Assembly: GCA_963748095.1 (NCBI GenBank) | Contig: CAVVIO010000012.1 | Span: 1 to 64,000 of the forward strand | Reading direction: 5' to 3' | Length of the DNA stretch: 64,000 bases | Source: CAVVIO01 sp963748095 | GTDB lineage: Bacteria; Bacteroidota; Bacteroidia; Bacteroidales; UBA10428 | Shown: in pieces, positions 10,049 to 19,380 of the stretch | Numbering within the stretch: position 1 is the stretch's first letter | How the letters are laid out: every line of letters begins with the position of its first letter | Translations under genes and position numbers: made by a program | The notes under the pieces: model-generated | The model's input: only the letters and a program-made list of their open reading frames with translations | The model's database searches: none | Told to the model about the DNA's origin: nothing

Positions 10049-11023
10049 TTATTTATTATTTAGTTGCATTTGCAAAAGAGGTAACACATTACTCCCTTTC
10101 TCATCGGTGATAATTTTATTGCCCAGACGGGGTATTACATCCTGCATCGTCTCCAGGTAAATTCTTCTACGGGTTACCTCAGGAGCTTTGATATATTCGA
10201 AATACAGTGCATTGAACCGGGCTACTTCACCCTCAGCATTGTTCACACGGGCGGTAGCATATCCTTCCGCTTTTTGAATGGTCTCTTTTGCCTGGCCTTT
10301 TGCTTTTGGAATAACTTTATTGTATTCCGATTTAGCCTGATTGATAAGAGTTTCTTTTTCCTGCTGAGCCTCGTTTACAGCATTAAATGCAGCTTTAACC
10401 GATTCAGGCGGATTGACATCCTGCAATACCACCTGGTCGATTTTTATACCCAATGAGTATTCACGACATATTTTTTGAGCCAGTTCCTCTACTTTATTGG
10501 AAATTTCTGTTCTTCCCACTGTCAGTACTTCATTCACGGTCCGGTCTCCTACTATTTGCCGCATGGCAGCCTCTGAGATATCACGCAATGAATTCACCGG
10601 ATTCCTTACCTTAAACAGAAAATTATAAGGATCCTCAATCCGGTATTGTACTACCCATTCCACATCGGCAAGATTCAGATCTCCTGTTAACATCAACGAT
10701 TCATCCGCTGTACCTGATTTGGTATATTCAGTTTGTATTCCTGCCTTAACAGTTCGAAAGCCGAATTCCAGTTTTTGTTGCCGTTCAACTGGTACTTTGT
10801 ATACCTTTTCCATAAAGGGTAACTTAAAATTCAAACCAGGTTCCACTTTACGGTTAAATTTGCCAAAACGGGTAATTACTCCCACTTCTTCAGGGTCAAT
10901 CTGAAAAAATGAACTGGCACCCAGAATGACCAGCAGTAAAATAATTATTATCAGCCTCGAGTTCCGGACAATTTTTTGTAATCCGGGAGGCAGATTTGCA
11001 TCATTAAATTGATTATTAGCCAT
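10049..11023 (-). CDS. hflK: HflK-like SPFH/prohibitin membrane protein
   Basis: A 324-residue SPFH protein and partner of HflC. The N-terminus PPGLQKIVRN is followed by a membrane segment (about residues 23-44) and the band-7 start DPEEVGVITRFGKFNRKVEPG. The C-terminal half is a long alanine/glutamate/lysine-rich helix with AKGQAKETIQKAEGYA. It is the first gene of the hflK-hflC pair. A promoter with both -33 and -7 boxes lies 27-58 bases upstream of the start. The E. coli HflK proline/glycine-rich N-terminal extension is much shortened here, as is common in Bacteroidota. Confidence 0.92.
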   Translation of the reverse strand: MANNQFNDANLPPGLQKIVRNSRLIIIILLLVILGASSFFQIDPEEVGVITRFGKFNRKVEPGLNFKLPFMEKVYKVPVERQQKLEFGFRTVKAGIQTEYTKSGTADESLMLTGDLNLADVEWVVQYRIEDPYNFLFKVRNPVNSLRDISEAAMRQIVGDRTVNEVLTVGRTEISNKVEELAQKICREYSLGIKIDQVVLQDVNPPESVKAAFNAVNEAQQEKETLINQAKSEYNKVIPKAKGQAKETIQKAEGYATARVNNAEGEVARFNALYFEYIKAPEVTRRRIYLETMQDVIPRLGNKIITDEKGSNVLPLLQMQLNNK

Positions 11024-11049
11024 TTACTTTATTTTTAGTAGGTTTCCTA

Positions 11050-11081
11050 CAAATATAAGTTTAATTTGATGGGATACCAAC
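11050..11081 (-). promoter_or_regulatory. Bacteroidota-type promoter of hflK-hflC
   Basis: On the minus strand GTTGG (11081-11077), 19 bases, then TATATTTG (11057-11050). This matches the TTG/N19-21/TAnnTTTG arrangement of the Bacteroidota primary sigma factor. Start-site position is inferred. Confidence 0.55.
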
Positions 11082-11139
11082 TTTTACAGCTTTAATCGAG
11101 TGTTTAAACTGTGAAGTTGAAATGGTAAGATTTATATAT

Positions 11140-12456
11140 CTAATCAGGAATATTTACTTCACCGAAAAGGTCGAAATCGGTGGTAGAAGTAATGGTTACC
11201 GGGTAAAAATTACCAATTTCCAGCGCTTTATCGCTTTTAACCAATACCTCGTTATCTACTTCAGGAGAGTCGGCTTCCGAGCGGCCAACAAAGAATTCAC
11301 CTTCTTTACGATCGATAAGTACTTTCAATATATTTCCGGTCTTTTTACGGTTCAATTCGGCTGATATGGATTGTTGCAATTCCATAATTTCGGTAGCACG
11401 TGCTTCTTTCAAAGATTCAGGAATAGCATCTTTGAAATTTCGTGCCGAAAAAGTATCATCTTCCTCGGAATAGGTGAATACTCCCAAACGGTCGAATTTA
11501 ACCGTTTTCACAAATTGTTTTAACTCTTCATATTCTTCTTCTCCTTCACCGGGATGCCCTGCCAGAAGCGTGGTACGTAATGTGAGATTGGGAATTTCAC
11601 GGCGGAAATAATCGATGAGTTCATAAGTATGCTGGCTAGTGTTGCCACGGCGCATTTTCTTCAACACATTATTGCTGATATGCTGAAAGGGAATATCCAG
11701 GTAATTGCAGATATTTTCACGTTCTTTCATAACCCGTATAACTTCTCTCGGAAAACCTGCAGGATAGGCATAATGCAGCCTTATCCATTCCAGTCCTTCA
11801 ATATCAGAAAGTGCACGAAGCAGGTCGGGTAACCGTTGTTTCCGGTATATATCCACTCCGTAATAAGTAAGATCCTGGGCAATGAGCATCAGTTCTTTCA
11901 CTCCCTTTTCTACTAAAAGACGGGCTTCATACACCAATTGCTCCATTGTTTTAGAGCGGTGTTTGCCACGCATCTGGGGAATGGCGCAAAATGAACAGTT
12001 CCTGTCGCAACCTTCCGATATTTTCAGGTAAGCATAATGGGAAGGTGTAGTGGTAAGCCTCTCTCCTACCAGATTTTGCTTATAATCGACCCCCAGTGAT
12101 TCTACAATTTTCCGGATATCGTTGCTTCCGAAATACCGGTCCACATCAGGTATCTCGATCTGCAGATCTTTCTTATACCGTTCCGAAAGGCAACCCATCA
12201 CAAATACCTTATCGAGCAGGCCATTCTCTTTAGCCTTTATATATTGCAGGATCGTGTTGATGGATTCTTCTTTGGCGTCTTTTATAAAACCACAGGTATT
12301 GATAATTACAGTACGGGCATCGGCAGGATTGGCATCGTGAATTACTTTCAGGCTGCCAGCATCGAGCTGTTTCATCAGATACTCCGAATCGACCAGGTTT
12401 TTTGAACAACCTAAAGTAACAATATTAACAATATCATCCTTATATTTAGTCTTCAA
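11140..12456 (-). CDS. rimO: Ribosomal protein S12 methylthiotransferase RimO
   Basis: A 438-residue radical SAM methylthiotransferase that modifies an aspartate of ribosomal protein S12. It has the N-terminal cluster-binding domain (VTLGCSKNLVDSEYL, INTCGFI, VMGCLSERY, three cysteines), the radical SAM signature CDRNCSFCAIP and a C-terminal TRAM domain with DRKEGEFFVGRSEADSPEVD. The order of these domains and the SKNLVDSE text separate RimO from MiaB. It lies downstream of ftsY in the same direction, as in many Bacteroidota genomes. Confidence 0.95.
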   Translation of the reverse strand: MKTKYKDDIVNIVTLGCSKNLVDSEYLMKQLDAGSLKVIHDANPADARTVIINTCGFIKDAKEESINTILQYIKAKENGLLDKVFVMGCLSERYKKDLQIEIPDVDRYFGSNDIRKIVESLGVDYKQNLVGERLTTTPSHYAYLKISEGCDRNCSFCAIPQMRGKHRSKTMEQLVYEARLLVEKGVKELMLIAQDLTYYGVDIYRKQRLPDLLRALSDIEGLEWIRLHYAYPAGFPREVIRVMKERENICNYLDIPFQHISNNVLKKMRRGNTSQHTYELIDYFRREIPNLTLRTTLLAGHPGEGEEEYEELKQFVKTVKFDRLGVFTYSEEDDTFSARNFKDAIPESLKEARATEIMELQQSISAELNRKKTGNILKVLIDRKEGEFFVGRSEADSPEVDNEVLVKSDKALEIGNFYPVTITSTTDFDLFGEVNIPD

Positions 12457-12619
12457 GGTTTTATAAAATTTTACTGGCTTAAAATCTATTTTAAATATGT
12501 TGTGAAATAACGCATTTTCCTTCTACATATAAAGTTGCCGGGTGAAAAATTGAATCTAAATTATTTCACAATTAAATTGGATACAAAAAATTCCTTGCAA
12601 GGAGGGAAATGTAGTTTTA

Positions 12620-13579
12620 TTAACCGGAAAACAGCGAATTGACAAATTCGTAACGGTTGAATATCAGAAGATCTTCCAGCTTTTCACCAATACCAATAAA
12701 TTTGACGGGTATTTTAAACTGGTCGGATATGCCTATCACAACGCCGCCTTTTGCCGTGCCATCGAGTTTGGTAATAGCAAGGGCATTTACCTGGGTAGCT
12801 TTGGTAAATTCTTTTGCCTGCTCAAAGGCATTTTGTCCGGTAGATCCATCCAGAATTAATAATACTTCGTGCGGTGCATCGGGTACTACCTTTTGCATTA
12901 CCCGTTTTATTTTGGTGAGCTCATTCATCAGGTTAATCTTATTATGCAACCTGCCGGCTGTATCGATAATCACTACATCGGCACCGGAAGTTACAGCCGA
13001 ATTTACGGTATCGTAAGCTACAGATGCCGGATCGGATCCCATTTTTTGTTTGATGATAGGAACGCCCACTCTTTCGGCCCATATTACCAGTTGGTCCACA
13101 GCAGCAGCCCTGAAAGTATCAGCCGCTCCTAATACAACATTTTTGCCGTTTTGCTTGAAATGATGAGCAAGTTTACCGATTGTGGTGGTTTTTCCAACTC
13201 CATTCACCCCTACAACCATGATAACATAAGGTTTTGATTTTAAGGGAGTGCTGAAATTAAAATCTTCGCCGGTTTCGTTTTCTTCCAGTAAACCGGCTAT
13301 TTCCTCTTTAAGAATGGAATTTAGTTCGTCCGTTCCTATATATTTATCATGGGAAACCCGCCTTTCAATCCTTTCTATGATCCGGAGCGTGGTTTCCACA
13401 CCAACATCGGAAGTAACCAATACCTCTTCGAGATTATCGAGCACGTCATCGTCAACCTTCGATTTACCTACAACTGCCCTCGAAAGCTTTTTAAAAACAC
13501 TTTCTTTGGTTTTTTCGAGGCCTTTATCAAGGTTCTCTTTTTTATCTTTTGTAAAGAGTCCGAATTTTGCCATAATCAA
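12620..13579 (-). CDS. ftsY: Signal recognition particle receptor FtsY
   Basis: A 319-residue SRP GTPase that docks SRP-ribosome complexes at the membrane. The helical N domain (residues about 1-105) is followed by the G domain with GVNGVGKTTTIGKLAHH (P-loop), DTFRAAAVDQL, DTAGRLHNK and TKLDGTAKGG. There is no long acidic A domain, only a short lysine-rich start, as in other Bacteroidota. The track-first start MIMAKF includes a probable true start two codons later (MAKFGLF). A hairpin terminator separates it from the upstream ribosomal genes, so it may have its own promoter. Confidence 0.95.
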   Translation of the reverse strand: MIMAKFGLFTKDKKENLDKGLEKTKESVFKKLSRAVVGKSKVDDDVLDNLEEVLVTSDVGVETTLRIIERIERRVSHDKYIGTDELNSILKEEIAGLLEENETGEDFNFSTPLKSKPYVIMVVGVNGVGKTTTIGKLAHHFKQNGKNVVLGAADTFRAAAVDQLVIWAERVGVPIIKQKMGSDPASVAYDTVNSAVTSGADVVIIDTAGRLHNKINLMNELTKIKRVMQKVVPDAPHEVLLILDGSTGQNAFEQAKEFTKATQVNALAITKLDGTAKGGVVIGISDQFKIPVKFIGIGEKLEDLLIFNRYEFVNSLFSG

Positions 13580-13602
13580 TAACTGTTATCGGTTAGTAAA
13601 AA

Positions 13603-13637
13603 TAAAAAAAGCTTTCTTATGTAAAAGAAAGCTTTGA
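13603..13637 (-). terminator. Terminator of the rpmB-rpmG-DUF4295 operon
   Basis: The stem AAAGCTTTCTT/AAGAAAGCTTT with a six-base loop is followed on the minus strand by a U-rich run. It lies between the DUF4295 stop and the ftsY start. Confidence 0.75.
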
Positions 13638-13666
13638 AATACTTTTACTGTAAACAACCAATTTTC

Positions 13667-13819
13667 TTAATCAGCAAAAAAATCTTTAAGGTGTTCGTTG
13701 TTTACTATTTCTTCTTTGAACATATACGCTCCTGATTTTTCAGATTTTACCATTTTAATACATTTGGTAAAATTTCTTCCTGCTCCGGTTTGTAATGTTG
13801 CAACAACTTTCTTAGCCAT
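13667..13819 (-). CDS. DUF4295 family small protein
   Basis: A 50-residue protein, MAKKVVATLQTGAGRNFTK at the start and ending in EHLKDFFAD. The text matches the DUF4295 family, a small lysine-rich protein encoded next to rpmG in nearly all Bacteroidota. It lies 8 bases after the rpmG stop in the same operon. A ribosome-associated role is inferred from position and charge only. Presence of this gene is a good marker for the phylum. Confidence 0.9.
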   Translation of the reverse strand: MAKKVVATLQTGAGRNFTKCIKMVKSEKSGAYMFKEEIVNNEHLKDFFAD

Positions 13820-13827
13820 AATTCAAA

Positions 13828-14010
13828 TTATTTTATTTCGCGGTGTACGGTTACTTTTTTCAAAATAGGATTATACTTCTTCAATTCCATTCGGTCCGGA
13901 GTATTTTTTCTGTTCTTGGTAGTAATATACCTCGATGTTCCTGGCATACCGCTATCCTTATGCTCAGTACATTCAATAATTACCTGAACTCTGTTCCCTT
14001 TCTTAGCCAT
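13828..14010 (-). CDS. rpmG: Large-subunit ribosomal protein bL33
   Basis: A 60-residue bL33 protein: MAKKGNRVQVIIECTEHK, then SRYITTKNRKNTPDRMELKK and a basic tail ending in VHREIK. It belongs to the cysteine-free form of L33 (the usual CxxC zinc pair is absent), which does not need zinc. It lies 19 bases after rpmB. Confidence 0.95.
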   Translation of the reverse strand: MAKKGNRVQVIIECTEHKDSGMPGTSRYITTKNRKNTPDRMELKKYNPILKKVTVHREIK

Positions 14011-14029
14011 GATTTATTATTTCTGAATA

Positions 14030-14272
14030 TTAATAACTTTTAATAAAACCTTTTGTTTTAGCTTCTTCCAGTGCCGGTTTTAATCCCTTTTTATTTATAT
14101 TTCTCATACCGGATGCAGATACCTTAAGGGTAATCCAACGATCCTCTTCCGGAAGGTAAAATCTTTTTACAAACAAATTCGGATAAAATTTCCTTTTTGT
14201 TCTTCTTTTAGAGTGAGAAACATTATTCCCCACAATAGCTTTTTTTCCTGTTATCTGGCAAACATTTGACAT
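14030..14272 (-). CDS. rpmB: Large-subunit ribosomal protein bL28
   Basis: An 80-residue bL28 protein, with the start MSNVCQITGKKAIVGNNVSH and the RTKRKFYPNL.VKRF segment typical of the family. It is the first gene of the rpmB-rpmG-DUF4295 operon. Only one cysteine remains in the N-terminal zinc-ribbon region, so it is the zinc-free type. Confidence 0.95.
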   Translation of the reverse strand: MSNVCQITGKKAIVGNNVSHSKRRTKRKFYPNLFVKRFYLPEEDRWITLKVSASGMRNINKKGLKPALEEAKTKGFIKSY

Positions 14273-14687
14273 CTTTCTATCGCTTTTATGACGTTCTTTT
14301 TAAACAGTGCGCAAATTACGTTAATTTTGTTTAAAAAATCAAATATTAAGCGAAGTAATTTTTTATGAAAATGAAAAATTCTTAGCGGAAATAAAAGTTA
14401 AGGTAAAAAAATTGTTTTTTCTGTCACTCAGGATATTGGATGAATGAATTTTGATATATTGCTAAAATTGGATAATAACTTATCTGGCAATTACTTACAA
14501 AACATAAAAACTCACATTCCGAAAAATGCAATATATAGACAGTGATATAAGATATATTGGAATTACAACAACAAATAAGAATGTTAAATACCACTAATAA
14601 CCAATTATAACTAATTTTGATGACAACTGTTAGTAATAACTGTGCAGCTAAAGTCAAATAGATATCGGATAATTTAACTGAAATAAT
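14273..14687. other. Intergenic region between rpmB and trkA
   Basis: About 415 bases between divergent genes. The rpmB side has GTAATTTGCGC on the minus strand near 14325, a near match to a -7 box. The rest is AT-rich without a credible ORF, RNA or repeat. Confidence 0.4.
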
Positions 14688-15380
14688 ATGACAGCAAATA
14701 AATTTGCAGTAATAGGTTTAGGCCAGTTTGGCAGGGCTATTGCCACAAAACTCACCAAGAAAGGAGCTGAAGTACTGGCGATTGACAGTGATGAGGAAAT
14801 AATAGATGAAATATCTGGAGAAGTGACTTTTGCAGTAGCTCTTGACGCAACAGATAAAAAAGCCCTTTTATCGCAAAACATACAGGATTTCGATGCCGTG
14901 ATAGTAGCCATTGGTAACAATTTTGAACAATTATTGTTATGTTCGGTATTGTTACTGGAATTGAACGTAAAAAGAATCATTTCACGTGCAATAGGTCCCT
15001 ACCAGCGTACTATTCTTAAAAAAGTAGGCATTAAAGAAGTTTTGATACCCGAAAGAGAGATCGCCACCATGCTCACGGAAAAATTATTGAATCCGAATAT
15101 TATTTCTTATCTGCAATTACCGGATAAGTACAGAATAGTTGAAATAAAAGTTCCTGAAGGCTCTGTAGGACGATCAATCGGTGATCTGGATCTTCGGGAC
15201 AGATACAATCTGAGTCTTATCACCATCAGTAAGGAAAAGGAGGTTATTGTGGACGGGAAAGTTGTTCTTGAAGAACACATCAATATCCCTGGACACGAGA
15301 CAATTCTCAACGATGATGATTTTTTACTGGTTTTTGGAAAACAAAAAGATATCGATCGTTTTATGGAGGTAAATAAGTAA
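14688..15380 (+). CDS. trkA: TrkA/KtrA-type potassium uptake regulatory subunit
   Basis: A 230-residue peripheral protein with an N-terminal RCK domain (VIGLGQFGRAIATKL, a GxGxxG nucleotide-binding fold, followed by D at the end of strand 2) and a C-terminal RCK_C (TrkA_C) domain from about residue 140. It gates the TrkH/KtrB channel encoded 76 bases downstream in the same direction. It has one RCK_N/RCK_C unit, as in KtrA, rather than the doubled form of E. coli TrkA. Confidence 0.92.
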   Translation: MTANKFAVIGLGQFGRAIATKLTKKGAEVLAIDSDEEIIDEISGEVTFAVALDATDKKALLSQNIQDFDAVIVAIGNNFEQLLLCSVLLLELNVKRIISRAIGPYQRTILKKVGIKEVLIPEREIATMLTEKLLNPNIISYLQLPDKYRIVEIKVPEGSVGRSIGDLDLRDRYNLSLITISKEKEVIVDGKVVLEEHINIPGHETILNDDDFLLVFGKQKDIDRFMEVNK

Positions 15381-15456
15381 TAAATAACACATTAAGTATA
15401 TTTACTTATTCTATTAATTTAAATAAAGTGATGTTCTCATTTCCAAAGAAAAACAC

Positions 15457-17280
15457 ATGCAGATAAGTCCCGACTTTATAAAAAGAATTCGTGAAGCGCT
15501 AAATATTATTCGCTATGACACTCGCGATCTGGTCCGGAAAGTAATGCCATTTCTGCGAATTATAGTTTCCCTGGCTGCCCTGGGGAGTATCATTTATTAT
15601 TATGGATTTCCAAAGACCGAAAAGTCTATAACTATATGTCTGGGTATCATTGAATTCAGTTTTATTTTTTACGTCTTTAAATATTTACTGTATTTATTGT
15701 TCGAAGCTCATCCCCTGCAATATATCCGGACAAACATGGTAGAAAGTATTATTATTATTTTACTGATCGTGTTTGGCCTGAGCTATGTAATTTTCGGCAG
15801 GCATTTAATTACCAGCTTGATCATTCAGTTCAAACTACCGGATATCATAACTTACCTGATATTAATTATCCAGATTTATTTCCTGATAATAATAACAATA
15901 GAGATTGGTCAGGCCAGTCCCTTCCTGGCAAAACTGGATATTGGCCCTGCTATGTTGTTGATTTTCTCATTTTTGTTTCTCATTTTCGGCGGCACCGGAC
16001 TTTTAATGCTGCCTGAAATGACCGTAAATCATCACATTCCTTTCATTAATGCGTTGTTTACTTCTGCCAGTGCAAGTTGTGTAACCGGTCTGATAGTAGT
16101 AGATACCGCCACATTTTTTTCTTTTAAAGGTCAGATGGTCATTATGTTGCTGATACAACTGGGAGGCATCAATATTATTTCATTTGCTACGTTTTTTTCT
16201 ACATTTTATTCACGGTCAACGAGTGTTCGTTATCAGTCGCTCATGAAAGATTTTTTAAGTACGGATACATTTTCAGATACCCGTAGCATATTACGGGAAG
16301 TAATATTTTACAGTTTGATTTTTGAATTTGTCGGAAGTATTCTTCTTTATTTCTCATGGGGAAACCATGTTGTTTTTTCAAGTATAAAAGACAAACTCTT
16401 TTTTACTGTATTTCATGCGATCTCTGCTTTTAACAACGCCGGCTTTTCGCTGTTTACCAATAACTTATACGAACATGGGATCAGATATGCCTACGGCCTG
16501 CAAATCATCATTGCCTTTCTCATTATTTTTGGCGGGATCGGGTTCATTACATTAAGAGATATACTTACCAATATTTCGTTGCATAGAAAAAGAATCCATT
16601 TTTTTAAAAGACTGCAGGTGAATACAAGACTGGTTTTGCTGATTACAAGTATATTAATCATTACCGGGGCAGTAATGTTTTATGTGCTGGAGAGGAACAA
16701 TGCCCTGGCCGGCAAAGATCTTACAAATTCTGTTATCACCTCCCTGTTTCAATCCATAACCACGCGTACTGCCGGATTTAATACAGTAAACTTTTCAAGG
16801 TTGAGTGTGCCTCTGATCATTCTGTTTATGTTCCTGATGTATATCGGCGCATCGCCCGGATCAACCGGAGGAGGTATAAAAACCACTACCTTTGCAGTAG
16901 TAATAAAATCAGCTCTGGATACAATACGAGGTAAAAGACATGTTGAATTTTTCAAGCATTCTATCTCGTTCGAAAGTATCAATAAAGCATATTCCCTGAT
17001 GCTGTTTTCAGGAACACTTATATTTATGTTTACCTTTCTGCTGGCTATTACAGAGCCTGGCATCGCATTTTCACGTTTGCTATTCGAAGAAATTTCAGCT
17101 TTTGCTACAGTAGGACTTTCGACAGGGATTACCGGAGGTTTATCTGTTGCCGGGAAATTCATACTTATATTTTCTATGTTTATAGGAAGAGTAGGAACAC
17201 TTACCCTGATACTGGCTCTTAGTAAAAAGGTTTTTTATACCCGGTATAAATATGGGAAAGCTAATATAATGATAGGCTAA
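15457..17280 (+). CDS. trkH: TrkH/KtrB-type potassium transporter
   Basis: A 607-residue membrane protein. All four pore-loop motifs of the TrkH/KtrB family are visible: SASCVTGLIVVDTA, SAFNNAGFSL, TRTAGFNTVNF and SAFATVGLSTG. They form the K+ filter. The core is preceded by about 150 residues with four extra hydrophobic segments. It forms an operon with trkA. It ends 38 bases before the convergent cinA gene, with no strong hairpin between them. Confidence 0.93.
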   Translation: MQISPDFIKRIREALNIIRYDTRDLVRKVMPFLRIIVSLAALGSIIYYYGFPKTEKSITICLGIIEFSFIFYVFKYLLYLLFEAHPLQYIRTNMVESIIIILLIVFGLSYVIFGRHLITSLIIQFKLPDIITYLILIIQIYFLIIITIEIGQASPFLAKLDIGPAMLLIFSFLFLIFGGTGLLMLPEMTVNHHIPFINALFTSASASCVTGLIVVDTATFFSFKGQMVIMLLIQLGGINIISFATFFSTFYSRSTSVRYQSLMKDFLSTDTFSDTRSILREVIFYSLIFEFVGSILLYFSWGNHVVFSSIKDKLFFTVFHAISAFNNAGFSLFTNNLYEHGIRYAYGLQIIIAFLIIFGGIGFITLRDILTNISLHRKRIHFFKRLQVNTRLVLLITSILIITGAVMFYVLERNNALAGKDLTNSVITSLFQSITTRTAGFNTVNFSRLSVPLIILFMFLMYIGASPGSTGGGIKTTTFAVVIKSALDTIRGKRHVEFFKHSISFESINKAYSLMLFSGTLIFMFTFLLAITEPGIAFSRLLFEEISAFATVGLSTGITGGLSVAGKFILIFSMFIGRVGTLTLILALSKKVFYTRYKYGKANIMIG

Positions 17281-17318
17281 ATATTAATAAATCAATAAAA
17301 TATCTATTGTTATTTGAA

Positions 17319-18563
17319 TCAATGTTTTAATAATTCTTCTCGAAGTAGGTTGAGTGTAGTTATAGTTGCCCGCAGAATATTCCGTTCACGATTATCACCA
17401 AAATGAAATAAACGGGTTATCGTTTCTTTTTCTGAAGCAATGGCAATCCATACTGTTCCAACCGGTTTTTCAGGAGAACCTCCTCCGGGTCCGGCTATTC
17501 CTGAAACAGCAAACGCATAATCGGTATGGTATAATTGCCGGATACCTTCTGCCATTTCTTTTACTGTCTGCTGACTTACCGCACCGTAATCCATCAATGT
17601 CTCTTCGGATACCTTTAATATGGATTGTTTTATCTCATTGGAATAGGCAACCACCGATCCTTTAAAATATTCGGAAGCACCCGGAACAGAAGTAATTAAT
17701 CGGGACACGTTGCCTCCTGTGCAACTCTCTGCTGCTGATAATGTCTGATGTTTCTTTTTTAAAAGCTTCCCGATAATTTCTTCCAGTTTATCATCATCAT
17801 ATCCGAAAATATTTTCCGGTAATAATTTTTGTAAATATTCAATCTGATTATTCAATTCTTTGTTTAACTGATCGCGGTTTTCACTTGAACCAGATAATCT
17901 TAACCTTAATATTCCTGGAGAAGGTAGAAAAGCTAACCGGATATTGGAAGGCAAATTTGACTCCCAGTCTTTAATTTTTTCTGCCATGACCGATTCTGCT
18001 AATCCGTGCGTAAGAATAGTTTTGTGTAGAATAACGGGTAATTTGTTTCGCTTAACCAGTTCCGGAATTATTTGATTGACAAGCATTTCTTTCATCTCAA
18101 AAGGAACACCAGGCATGGAAATGAATTGAACATTGTCTTTAATAAACCACATACCTGCAGCTGATCCGATATGATTAAAAATTATTTCACAATTATCAGG
18201 CAGATCAGCCTGTTCCAGATTTCTTTCAATCAATAAGACATCTCTTTTCTCAAGAATGTTTTTAATGTTTGTTACTACTTCTTCATTTCTAACCAGTTTG
18301 CTGTTAAAATATCCGGCCAATGTGTATTTGGTAATGTCATCATTGGTAGGCCCCAGTCCCCCTGTTAATAAAACCAGATTTACTCTGTTTTTAGCTTCCT
18401 CCAATGCATTCAGTATTCTGTCCTTTTTATCCGGAATCGAAGTAATCTGATATACATTTATTCCGGCTTTATTTAATTCTGTGGCAATAAATGCCGAGTT
18501 TGTGTCAACAACCTGTCCTATGAGTAGTTCGTCCCCAATAGTAATTATTTCTGCTTCCATCAA
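17319..18563 (-). CDS. cinA: CinA-like competence/damage-inducible protein
   Basis: A 414-residue CinA protein. The N-terminal molybdopterin-binding (MoCF-like) domain has EIITIGDELLIGQVVDTNSA and LTGGLGPTNDD; the C-terminal nicotinamide-nucleotide deamidase domain has SAAESCTGGNVSRLIT and VSGIAGPGGGSPEKPVGTVW. The family recycles NMN or hydrolyses ADP-ribose. The start codon is fixed by the conserved first strand. A possible -7 box (TATTTTTG on the minus strand) lies at 18653-18660. Confidence 0.93.
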   Translation of the reverse strand: MMEAEIITIGDELLIGQVVDTNSAFIATELNKAGINVYQITSIPDKKDRILNALEEAKNRVNLVLLTGGLGPTNDDITKYTLAGYFNSKLVRNEEVVTNIKNILEKRDVLLIERNLEQADLPDNCEIIFNHIGSAAGMWFIKDNVQFISMPGVPFEMKEMLVNQIIPELVKRNKLPVILHKTILTHGLAESVMAEKIKDWESNLPSNIRLAFLPSPGILRLRLSGSSENRDQLNKELNNQIEYLQKLLPENIFGYDDDKLEEIIGKLLKKKHQTLSAAESCTGGNVSRLITSVPGASEYFKGSVVAYSNEIKQSILKVSEETLMDYGAVSQQTVKEMAEGIRQLYHTDYAFAVSGIAGPGGGSPEKPVGTVWIAIASEKETITRLFHFGDNRERNILRATITTLNLLREELLKH

Positions 18564-18652
18564 ATTATTGAATTAATACCAACAAAAAACCATTTTATGT
18601 GTCAGGTCATGCGCATATAACCATCAACACGAATCTGAATAATAAGAAACAA

Positions 18653-18660
18653 CAAAAATA
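18653..18660 (-). promoter_or_regulatory. Possible -7 box for cinA
   Basis: TATTTTTG on the minus strand, about 90 bases upstream of the cinA start, fits TAnnTTTG. No matching -33 box was found, so this is tentative. Confidence 0.3.
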
Positions 18661-18739
18661 TAAGATTTAAAGAAGCGGTAAGTAATAAATATTTTCAGAT
18701 AAAATATTGCCGATTCAAATATCAAATGTTATAAAAAAG

Positions 18740-18812
18740 AGCGGCAAACGGGGATCGAACCCGCGACCTTAAGCTTGGGAAGCTTACACTCTACCAACTG
18801 AGCTATTGCCGC
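18740..18812 (-). tRNA. tRNA-Gly(CCC)
   Basis: The acceptor stem GCGGCAA/TTGCCGC is perfect, the D arm is GCTC..GAGT, and the T arm is GCGGG-TTCGATC-CCCGT. The anticodon stem TAAGC/GCTTA holds the loop TTCCCAA, giving anticodon CCC for GGG. CCA is not encoded. Confidence 0.93.
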
Positions 18813-18893
18813 TTGTAATATCAGAATAAGAAATAACTTTTAAAAATCAACTTTGAAGCTGTAATCGTAAAATCACAATGCTTTAAGTGGACG

Positions 18894-18901
18894 CAAAGGT
18901 A
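18894..18901 (-). promoter_or_regulatory. Possible -7 box for tRNA-Gly
   Basis: TACCTTTG on the minus strand, about 80 bases upstream of the tRNA 5' end, fits TAnnTTTG. Confidence 0.4.
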
Positions 18902-18971
18902 ATAATTTTACTTCATCTAAGTTTTAAGAAATAAAGAACCTGAATATTAATTTTAAAATTCTTTTGTTCTG

Positions 18972-19044
18972 AGCCTTTCACGGGACTCGAACCCGCGACC
19001 TGCTCATTACGAATGAGCTGCTCTACCAACTGAGCTAAAAAGGC
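18972..19044 (-). tRNA. tRNA-Thr(CGT)
   Basis: Acceptor stem GCCTTTT pairs with GAAAGGC (one G-T pair), D arm GCTC..GAGC, T arm GCGGG-TTCGAGT-CCCGT. The anticodon stem GCTCA/TGAGC holds loop TTCGTAA, giving anticodon CGT for ACG. CCA is not encoded. Confidence 0.93.
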
Positions 19045-19380
19045 TTACATAAAATCAACAAAATCCATTTTTAAAAGGATTGCTGATTTAGCGAGCGTAA
19101 AATTAATGATTTAAATAAAATTTAAGAATCCTGAGAAAGAAAAATATCCCATACACATAGATTAATTATCATTGTGAAAAATATTCCAATGAATGGCAAT
19201 AAGAAAAGTCATAATTTTTATTACTTTTATATCATTACAATTTCTCATTCCTTTCAATTTGTTAGTGATGATTGGTTTGAAAATGGATCTGGAATAAATA
19301 GAGCATTATCTAATTGAACAACTATAAATTTCCCGCATCTAATAAAGATTAATTAAACCCAACCTGATTATCTGTAAAAA
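19045..19380. other. Intergenic region upstream of receiver gene
   Basis: About 335 bases holding the promoters of tRNA-Thr (minus) and the receiver/kinase pair (plus). No further gene, repeat or strong hairpin was seen. Confidence 0.4.
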
